NCBI GenBank assembly: GCA_934394665.1 | Contig: CAKRRS010000047.1 | Coordinates: forward strand, 1-20,154 | Origin: an uncultured Acetatifactor sp. | GTDB taxonomy: Bacteria; Bacillota; Clostridia; Lachnospirales; Lachnospiraceae | DNA: 20,154 bases | Direction of reading: 5' to 3' | Shown: piece after piece, positions 14,769 through 20,154 of the stretch | Position numbering within the stretch: the stretch's first letter is position 1 | How the letters are laid out: each line of letters starts with the position of its first letter | Program-made: the position numbers and the translations under genes | The notes under the pieces: model-generated | Told to the model about the DNA's origin: nothing | Database searches by the model: none | Seen by the model: only the letters and a program-made list of their open reading frames with translations

Positions 14769-16487
14769 ATGAATGAGTTACACTATCAGCTGGATCTTAT
14801 GCGCGCAATGAATCAGAAGCTGAGCGCGAGGGAGAAAATGTATCGTCTGTTGTGCGATACCATGGATTATGCGTATGTCTACTATTCCTTTGAAAAGAAC
14901 ACGGTCACAACGTTAGGAAAATGGGAAGAGTTTTTTGACTTTCAGATTCGTGACAGACGGGATTTTGCGAAGTTTCAGGAAATGGTGGACGAACCGTATG
15001 TATTGGCACTCAGGGATATGCTGTTTTTGGAAAAAAGCGGGCAGGAGACTTCTTCGGTAGAATGTATGCTGAAGGGGAAAAAGGCCTGGCTGCAATTTTC
15101 CTGCAGAATATTTTATGAAGATGGGCGACCTGCAGATCAGATTATTGTGGTACAAAATATCACAAAACAGAAGACGCAGAACGAAGAACTTCTTTATATG
15201 GCGTACTATGACGGACTTACGGGGTTGTATAATCGTAATTATTTTGTGCGTCTGTTGTCGGATTTTTTACGCCGCGCGAAAGAAGACAACCGGCTGGTCA
15301 GTGTGCTTGTAATCGATATTGATGATTTCCGCAAGGTGAACGACGGCCTGGGCATTGTAGCCGGGGATGAACTGGTACAGCAATTCGGCTCTTTCCTGAA
15401 GGAATTTAATAATGACGATGTCATCGTATGCCATTTGACCAGTGATGTATACTGTATGGCAATCTATGATCCCTGCGGCAGCAAGAGTGTGGAACATATC
15501 TATAAAGAGATCGTCAACCGTACCAAAGAGCCGTTTTACCTCGTGGGAGGACAGGTCTTAAATATTACTGTCAGTATCGGTGTTGCCGAATATCCGGAGG
15601 CTGCGGCTTCTGCGTTGGAGCTGATCAACTGTGCGGAAATTGTAATGTTTAAAGGAAAGTCTCTCGGCAGGAACCGGATTCAGTATTTTGATACACCGAT
15701 TTTGAATGACTTCCTGAAAAATGTAGAACTGGACAGCAAATTAAAGGAAGCTGTATTTGAAAATAATTTCCTGATGTATTATCAGCCGCAGTATTATGCC
15801 GGCAATCAGAAGCTGCGCGGTGTGGAGGCATTGATCCGTTGGAAAGACGGAAACGGCAGAATGATCAGTCCAGCAAAATTTATCCCGATTGCAGAGAAAA
15901 ACGGTACGATTATTCCTATAGGCAACTGGGTACTGGAACAGAGTATTAAGACCTTTTCCGGTTGGAGAGATCGTTATGGTGTGCCGTTTGTATTGTCCGT
16001 AAATATTTCCGCACTGCAATATGAGAAGGAAGATTTTGTGGATTCGCTTCTCTATATGATACATAAGTATGAGGTATCTCCGGGAGAAATCGAGCTGGAG
16101 ATTACGGAGAGTATACTGATCGATGATTTTGATGCCGTCACCGCAAAAATGCAGCAGCTGAAAGAATACGGAATCCGCATTTCACTGGATGATTTCGGAA
16201 CGGGATTTTCATCCTTGTCCTATTTGAAAAAACTGCCGATCAATACGCTGAAGATCGATAAATCCTTTACAGATACCCTGTTGACGGACTCGGCGACCAG
16301 AATTATTACGGAATCCATTGTCAGCATGGTAAAGTCACTTGGCTTCGAATCAATCGCGGAAGGCGTGGAGGAAGAACAGCAGTATAAGTATCTGCGTGCG
16401 ATCGGCTGTGACATCATACAGGGATATCTGTTCGGAAAACCTCTGCCGGAAGAGGAAATAGAACATTTGCTGCAGAAGATTTATTAA
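14769..16487 (+). CDS. PAS-GGDEF(degenerate)-EAL protein, predicted c-di-GMP phosphodiesterase
   Basis: This soluble 572-residue signalling protein has three parts: a PAS-like N-terminal sensor (about 25-135, ending 'QNITKQKTQNEEL'), a GGDEF domain (about 145-310) and an EAL domain (about 325-570). The GGDEF signature is replaced by TSDVY at 224-228, so it should not make c-di-GMP, though it may still bind GTP. The EAL domain has every residue needed for hydrolysis: E353 (EAL), N412, E444, D474-D475 (DDFGTG), K495, E531 and Q551. It is thus predicted to degrade c-di-GMP to pGpG. There is no membrane segment. The ribosome site is a weak GGGG. It begins 17 bases after asd, an unusual operon partner. 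The signal sensed by the PAS part is unknown. Confidence 0.93.
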   Translation: MNELHYQLDLMRAMNQKLSAREKMYRLLCDTMDYAYVYYSFEKNTVTTLGKWEEFFDFQIRDRRDFAKFQEMVDEPYVLALRDMLFLEKSGQETSSVECMLKGKKAWLQFSCRIFYEDGRPADQIIVVQNITKQKTQNEELLYMAYYDGLTGLYNRNYFVRLLSDFLRRAKEDNRLVSVLVIDIDDFRKVNDGLGIVAGDELVQQFGSFLKEFNNDDVIVCHLTSDVYCMAIYDPCGSKSVEHIYKEIVNRTKEPFYLVGGQVLNITVSIGVAEYPEAAASALELINCAEIVMFKGKSLGRNRIQYFDTPILNDFLKNVELDSKLKEAVFENNFLMYYQPQYYAGNQKLRGVEALIRWKDGNGRMISPAKFIPIAEKNGTIIPIGNWVLEQSIKTFSGWRDRYGVPFVLSVNISALQYEKEDFVDSLLYMIHKYEVSPGEIELEITESILIDDFDAVTAKMQQLKEYGIRISLDDFGTGFSSLSYLKKLPINTLKIDKSFTDTLLTDSATRIITESIVSMVKSLGFESIAEGVEEEQQYKYLRAIGCDIIQGYLFGKPLPEEEIEHLLQKIY

Positions 16488-16513
16488 AATCGCAAATTTA
16501 ATGAGATGATAGA

Positions 16514-16542
16514 CAGAGAGTCGTTATAATGACGGCTCTCTG
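16514..16542 (+). other. Hairpin after the EAL gene, possible terminator
   Basis: CAGAGAGTCGT (16514-16524) pairs with ACGGCTCTCTG (16532-16542) over 11 bp with one G-T pair and a TATAATG loop. No T-run follows. It lies 27 bases after the stop of the PAS/GGDEF/EAL gene and before the topB promoter, the place where the argH transcript would be expected to end. Without a U-tract it may be a weak or factor-assisted stop, or an mRNA end-protecting stem. Confidence 0.45.
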
Positions 16543-16573
16543 AAACGCTTATAGGGAAAATAACGAAATACAA

Positions 16574-16602
16574 TTTTCCAACAAGGCACACAACAGTATA
16601 AC
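16574..16602 (+). promoter_or_regulatory. Candidate promoter for topB
   Basis: TATAAC (16597-16602) is a 5-of-6 match to the -10 consensus and lies 17 bases after TTTTCC (16574-16579), a poor -35 box. The start would fall about 20 bases before the GTG at 16628. The call rests mainly on the -10 box and the spacing. Confidence 0.4.
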
Positions 16603-16627
16603 AGGTCATAAAAAAGAAAGGCATTAC

Positions 16628-18652
16628 GTGGGTAAAAATTTATTTATTGCAGAGAAACCCAGCGTTGCACGAGAATTCGCCAACGCTTTAAAATATAATA
16701 TGAGATCCAAAGACGGATATTTAGAGTCGGAGGAAGCGATTGTTACCTGGTGTGTCGGACATCTGGTGACCATGAGCTATCCGGAAGTGTATGATGAAAA
16801 ATTCAGGCGTTGGAGCTTTGACACCCTTCCCTTTTTACCGAAGGAATTTAAGTACGAAGTCATAGAGAATGCCAAAAAGCAATATACGATCGTAAGTTCC
16901 CTGCTGAACCGACCGGATGTGACGACGATTTATGTCTGTACCGACTCCGGACGTGAGGGAGAATATATCTATCGCCTGGTAGAGCAGATGGCCGGCGTGC
17001 ATGGCAAAGAGCGGAAACGTGTGTGGATCGATTCACAGACGGAGGAAGAAATTCTGCGTGGAATCAAAGAAGCAAAGGATCTTTCAGCGTATGATAATCT
17101 GGGAAATGCGGCATATCTGCGTGCCAAGGAAGACTATCTGATGGGGATTAATTTTTCCAGGGCATTGACGTTAAAGTATGGACGCACGGTGAAAGAGTAT
17201 CTGAAGAGAGACCGGGCGGTGATTTCGGTCGGCCGTGTCATGACCTGTGTGCTTGGCATGATTGTGAACAGGGAGCGTGAGATCCGTTCGTTTACCAAGA
17301 CCCCGTTTTATCGTGTGATCGGTAACTTTAAGTTGCAGGAGAAACCGTTTACCGCAGAGTGGAGAGCGGTGGAAGGATCCCAATATTACAATTCCCCGGC
17401 ATTATACAAGGAAAACGGTTTTAAGAAAAAAGAAGATGCCGAGCATTTGATTACAATGCTGACAGAAGAACCGGCAGGGCCGGTGACCGTGACCGGCATC
17501 GAGAAAAAAAAAGAAAATAAAAATGCACCGCTTTTGTATAATCTGGCGGAATTGCAGAATGACTGCTCCAAATATTTCAAGATCAGTCCGGATGAGACGC
17601 TTCGTATTGTGCAGGAATTGTATGAGAAAAAGATGACGACTTATCCCCGAACGGATGCCAGAGTATTGTCCACCGCAGTGGCAAAGGAGATTCATAAAAA
17701 TATCGGCGGACTTCGGAATTATGCACTTGCGGCACCTTTTGCCAAAGAAGTGCTCGAACAGGGCAGCTATAAGAATATTGCGAAGACCCGTTATGTGAAT
17801 GATAAACAGATTACGGATCATTATGCAATCATTCCGACAGGACAGGGACTGAATAACCTGGCCGGGCTTACCCCAACTTCGGCCAAAGTGTACGAGATCA
17901 TTGTGCGGAGATTTTTAAGTATTTTCTATCCGCCGGCTGTCTATCAGAAGTTTTCACTGACTGTAAAAGTGAAGGAGGAAAGCTTTTTTGCAAGCTTTAA
18001 GGTGCTGGTACAGGAAGGCTATCAGAAAGTAACGGCGTTTTCTTTTAAGAAGGATAATCCGGCTCCCAAGGAGGAGAAGGAAGGAGAAAACGAAAGTGCA
18101 GATGAAAAATGCGATGCAGAACTTACGAATCTGTTACTGCATTTGAAAAAAGGTGATGCGTTGTCGGCGGACTCTTATGAAATCAAGGAAGGTGAGACTT
18201 CGCCGCCCAAACGTTACACGTCGGGAAGTATCATTCTGACGATGGAAAATGCCGGACAGTTTATCGAAGACGAAGAACTCAGAGCGCAGATCAAAGGAAG
18301 CGGTATCGGCACCAGTGCTACCAGAGCCGAGATTTTGAAAAAGCTTGTAAATATCGAATATCTGGCTTTGAATAAAAAGACCCAGGTATTGACGCCGACC
18401 CAGATGGGGGAGATGATTTATGATGTTGTATCGGATTCCATCAAACCGCTCTTGAATCCGGCACTGACCGCAAGCTGGGAAAAGGGACTGACGATGGTGG
18501 CGGACGGTGTGATCACACCGGAAGAATACATGAAAAAGCTTACGGATTTCGTCGGCAGGCGAACGATTGCCGTGCGCGGATTGAACAATCAGGGGGTGCT
18601 ATGGAGACAGTTCCAGGCGACAGAAAACTTTTATCAGAAGAAAACAAAATAA
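16628..18652 (+). CDS. topB: DNA topoisomerase III (type IA), GTG start
   Basis: TopB passes single strands through a transient break and resolves linked DNA molecules. The Toprim domain starts at once (IAEKPSVA, Glu9) and has TDSGREGE at 105-112. The common DxD becomes D-S-G, as is usual in Firmicutes TopB-like proteins. The catalytic tyrosine is Y339 in 'TTYPRTD', and 'GSGIGTSATRAEILKKL' near residue 557-573 is the second conserved block. An acidic, charged insert lies at about 478-500. The 674-residue protein ends without the zinc ribbons found at the end of topoisomerase I. The GTG start is preferred because GAAAGG lies just before it and the family begins at MGKxLxIAEKPS. It appears monocistronic. 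Confidence 0.93.
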   Translation: MGKNLFIAEKPSVAREFANALKYNMRSKDGYLESEEAIVTWCVGHLVTMSYPEVYDEKFRRWSFDTLPFLPKEFKYEVIENAKKQYTIVSSLLNRPDVTTIYVCTDSGREGEYIYRLVEQMAGVHGKERKRVWIDSQTEEEILRGIKEAKDLSAYDNLGNAAYLRAKEDYLMGINFSRALTLKYGRTVKEYLKRDRAVISVGRVMTCVLGMIVNREREIRSFTKTPFYRVIGNFKLQEKPFTAEWRAVEGSQYYNSPALYKENGFKKKEDAEHLITMLTEEPAGPVTVTGIEKKKENKNAPLLYNLAELQNDCSKYFKISPDETLRIVQELYEKKMTTYPRTDARVLSTAVAKEIHKNIGGLRNYALAAPFAKEVLEQGSYKNIAKTRYVNDKQITDHYAIIPTGQGLNNLAGLTPTSAKVYEIIVRRFLSIFYPPAVYQKFSLTVKVKEESFFASFKVLVQEGYQKVTAFSFKKDNPAPKEEKEGENESADEKCDAELTNLLLHLKKGDALSADSYEIKEGETSPPKRYTSGSIILTMENAGQFIEDEELRAQIKGSGIGTSATRAEILKKLVNIEYLALNKKTQVLTPTQMGEMIYDVVSDSIKPLLNPALTASWEKGLTMVADGVITPEEYMKKLTDFVGRRTIAVRGLNNQGVLWRQFQATENFYQKKTK

Positions 18653-18676
18653 TGAAAATGCAAGGCAAACAAATTT

Positions 18677-18706
18677 TTTAAACGTTTATCAGTGAAAAAC
18701 TATAGC
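18677..18706 (+). promoter_or_regulatory. Candidate promoter with overlapping 10-bp palindrome
   Basis: TTTAAA (18677-18682) and TATAGC (18701-18706), 18 bases apart, could be a modest promoter for the hexapeptide-repeat gene starting at 18761. The perfect palindrome TAAACGTTTA (18679-18688) lies across the -35 box and looks like a LacI/CcpA-family operator core with its central CG. It matches the catabolite-responsive element consensus at about 11 of 14 positions when extended. Another small stem, GTGCA/TGCAC (18729-18744), follows in the leader. Confidence 0.35.
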
Positions 18707-18760
18707 TTAAATAGAAAAAGAGCAAATGGTGCAAAAATATGCACAGAAAAGAGGTCTTTT

Positions 18761-19426
18761 ATGGAAAACATTACCATTGAAAATCTGTATGATCTGACAG
18801 AAACCATTGCTGCCGATCTGTTCACCGAGGCAGAGTTTCCCTGGGAGGTACTGCCCAGAATTCATGATTTCATTTTGGAACTCGGCAAGAGACTCCCGGA
18901 GGAAATATTTGAAAAAAGAGGTGAAGACATCTGGGTGGCAAAGAGTGCGAAAGTAGCCCCCACAGCCTGCCTGAACGGACCGCTGATCATTGATGAAGAA
19001 GCAGAGATCCGCCACTGCGCATTTGTCCGCGGCAATGCCATTGTAGGAAAAGGTGCAGTAGTCGGCAATTCCACAGAGCTTAAAAATGTAGTACTTTTTA
19101 ATAAAGTGCAGGTGCCGCATTATAATTATGTGGGAGACAGTATCCTTGGCTTCAAATCTCATATGGGTGCCGGATCCATTACCTCTAATGTGAAGAGTGA
19201 CAAGACATTGGTGGTTGTAAAGAACGGGGAAGAGAAGATCGAGACCGGACTGAAGAAGATGGGAGCCATGCTGGGTGACCATGTAGAAGTCGGCTGCAAC
19301 AGCGTGCTGAATCCGGGCACCGTAATCGGACGCAATTCGAATGTATATCCGACTTCCTGCGTCAGAGGTGTGATCCCTGCCGGACATATTTTCAAAAGAC
19401 CCGGAGAAATTGTAGCAAAAGCGTAA
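18761..19426 (+). CDS. Left-handed beta-helix (hexapeptide repeat) protein, GlmU C-terminal-like
   Basis: This 221-residue protein has a short helical N-terminus (1-60) and then hexapeptide repeats with the [LIV]-G-x4 rhythm ('AKVAPTACLNGPLIIDEEAEI', 'GNAIVGKGAVVGNSTELKNV', 'GDHVEVGCNSVLNPGTVIG'). It closely resembles the acetyltransferase end of GlmU, including the 'VPHYNYVGDSILG' segment, which matches the GlmU 'VNHLxYVGDAxIG' block, and a C-terminal 'GVIPAGHIFKRP'. It has no pyrophosphorylase (nucleotidyltransferase) domain, although such proteins are often named UDP-GlcNAc pyrophosphorylase in databases. It may be a sugar-nucleotide acyltransferase; the substrate is unknown. The frame is open from 18692, but GAGGT before the ATG at 18761 sets the start. 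Confidence 0.82.
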   Translation: MENITIENLYDLTETIAADLFTEAEFPWEVLPRIHDFILELGKRLPEEIFEKRGEDIWVAKSAKVAPTACLNGPLIIDEEAEIRHCAFVRGNAIVGKGAVVGNSTELKNVVLFNKVQVPHYNYVGDSILGFKSHMGAGSITSNVKSDKTLVVVKNGEEKIETGLKKMGAMLGDHVEVGCNSVLNPGTVIGRNSNVYPTSCVRGVIPAGHIFKRPGEIVAKA

Positions 19427-19513
19427 TCGAATCGGGAGTAAATGCACTTTTCAAAGGATTACACAACATTGAAAAAATAAATGGATAATATCTAATGCAT
19501 CGATGAAATCAGG

Positions 19514-19542
19514 TTGACGAATGTCCTTTTATGGGTTATGAT
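19514..19542 (+). promoter_or_regulatory. Strong promoter for the TrpX-like lipoprotein gene
   Basis: TTGACG (19514-19519) and TATGAT (19537-19542) are spaced by 17 bases, each a 5-of-6 match to consensus. The start near 19549 would give a leader of about 80 bases. No T-box or other amino-acid sensing element is seen in that short leader. Confidence 0.8.
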
Positions 19543-19556
19543 ATTTACCAGTGCAA

Positions 19557-19576
19557 CGCTTTGACGGTTTAAAGCG
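19557..19576 (+). other. Small hairpin in the leader of the lipoprotein mRNA
   Basis: CGCTTT (19557-19562) pairs with AAAGCG (19571-19576) across an 8-base loop, just after the predicted transcription start. It is too weak and lacks a T-run to be a terminator. A 5' stem of this kind can stabilise an mRNA, which would suit an abundant binding protein. The rest of the gap from 19427 to 19630 shows only the promoter. Confidence 0.35.
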
Positions 19577-19630
19577 CCTATGCACTACAGTAAACGAACC
19601 GAAAGATTCGCAGAAAAGAGGGCATTTATT

Positions 19631-20154
19631 ATGAAAAAGAAATTATTATCTGTTGTACTTACTGCGGTAATGGCAGCATCTGTTCTGACAGGCTGCGGCA
19701 GCACCGATAACGGAACCGCTGCTACCGGCGCAGCACAGAGCGAAGCAGGCGCTTCCACAAATGCAGCTGCTACAGATGGCAAGGTATATAACATCGGTAT
19801 CTGCCAGCTGGTTGAACATGAAGCTTTGGATGCGGCAACGCAGGGCTTTCAGGATGCATTAAAAGAAAAGCTGGGTGACAACGTAACATTTGATCTTCAG
19901 AACGCACAGGGTGAGCAGACCACAGCGACAACCATCTGCAATGGTTTTGTATCTGACGGTGTAGATCTGATTCTTGCAAATGCTACTTCTCCTTTACAGA
20001 GTGCAGCAGCAGCTACTACCTCGATTCCTATTCTGGGTACTTCTGTTACCGATTATGCAACTGCACTGGAGATTTCCGACTGGTCCGGTGCTACCGGCAG
20101 AAATATTTCCGGTACTTCCGATCTGGCTCCCATTGAAGAGCAGGAAGCTATGTT
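19631..20154 (+). CDS. ABC transporter substrate-binding lipoprotein, TrpX-like (partial, runs off the window)
   Basis: Only the first 174 codons are present; the frame is still open at the last base. The protein starts with a lysine-rich signal peptide and a lipobox LTGC with Cys22 as the predicted lipid anchor. An Ala/Ser/Thr-rich linker runs to about residue 48. The start of the ABC_sub_bind (PF04392) domain follows with the family phrases 'IGICQLVEHEALDAATQGF', 'NAQGEQTTATTICNGFVSDG' and 'DLILANATSPLQSAAAATT'. Known relatives with this fold bind tryptophan, tyrosine or other small molecules; the ligand here cannot be read from the sequence. GAGGG lies 10 bases before the ATG. Permease and ATPase genes would be expected just past the window. 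Confidence 0.88.
   Translation, partial: MKKKLLSVVLTAVMAASVLTGCGSTDNGTAATGAAQSEAGASTNAAATDGKVYNIGICQLVEHEALDAATQGFQDALKEKLGDNVTFDLQNAQGEQTTATTICNGFVSDGVDLILANATSPLQSAAAATTSIPILGTSVTDYATALEISDWSGATGRNISGTSDLAPIEEQEAM

Noticed and set aside
16936..16963. Inactivated topoisomerase because the second Asp of the DxD motif is Gly
   Set aside because: D-x-G-R-E-G-E is common in Firmicutes TopB-like enzymes and the catalytic tyrosine region is intact.
18692..18760. Upstream extension of the hexapeptide-repeat protein to 18692
   Set aside because: The added residues are Lys/Arg/Asn-rich without family match; GAGGT before 18761 marks the likely start.

Overview
The window looks like chromosomal DNA of a Gram-positive, low-to-moderate GC anaerobe of the Clostridia, most likely a Lachnospiraceae-type gut bacterium. 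The evidence is the purine-rich Shine-Dalgarno sites before most genes, sigma-A style promoters, lipobox signal peptides, a BMP-type nucleoside ABC operon, a long 'archaeal-type' aspartate-semialdehyde dehydrogenase, a Firmicutes-type topoisomerase III, and a tRNA gene without an encoded CCA end. The genus cannot be fixed from this sequence. No prophage, IS element, CRISPR array or defence island is visible; this is mostly core-genome territory.

Layout. (1) 1-4838: a DUF1015 gene behind a strong promoter, then glgB (glycogen branching enzyme, with an unusual Lys/Asn/Ala/Thr-rich C-terminal tail), followed after 6 bases by an MscS-type mechanosensitive channel. (2) 4839-10079: a BMP-family nucleoside/purine-type ABC importer in the order lipoprotein, double ATPase, permease, permease. 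It has a long structured leader and an internal terminator after the lipoprotein gene. (3) 10081-11957: the importer operon meets a minus-strand unit tail to tail over a 15-bp bidirectional terminator. The minus-strand genes are tRNA-Thr(CGT) with its own promoter and an ATPase plus permease pair of the NitT/TauT (SsuBC-like) class with no binding protein beside it. (4) 12079-16487: an argH - asd - PAS/GGDEF/EAL run, probably one transcript from a good promoter in front of argH. The last gene has a broken GGDEF site and a complete EAL site, so it is predicted to degrade c-di-GMP. (5) 16488-19426: topB with a GTG start, then a left-handed beta-helix (hexapeptide) GlmU-C-like protein. (6) 19427-20154: a strong promoter and the first 174 codons of a TrpX-like (ABC_sub_bind) lipoprotein that runs off the end.

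How the parts fit together. The two lipoprotein-led import systems cover nucleosides and probably an amino acid or similar small molecule. argH and asd cover the last step of arginine synthesis and the branch point of the aspartate family. glgB belongs to carbon storage and MscS to osmotic safety. I found no gene cluster that I would call a previously undescribed system. The parts most worth a second look are regulatory: the unassigned leader before the BMP gene, a GAATAGTTRC motif found three times in the two intergenic regions of that operon, the glgB tail, and the catalytically split GGDEF/EAL protein co-transcribed with amino-acid biosynthesis genes.
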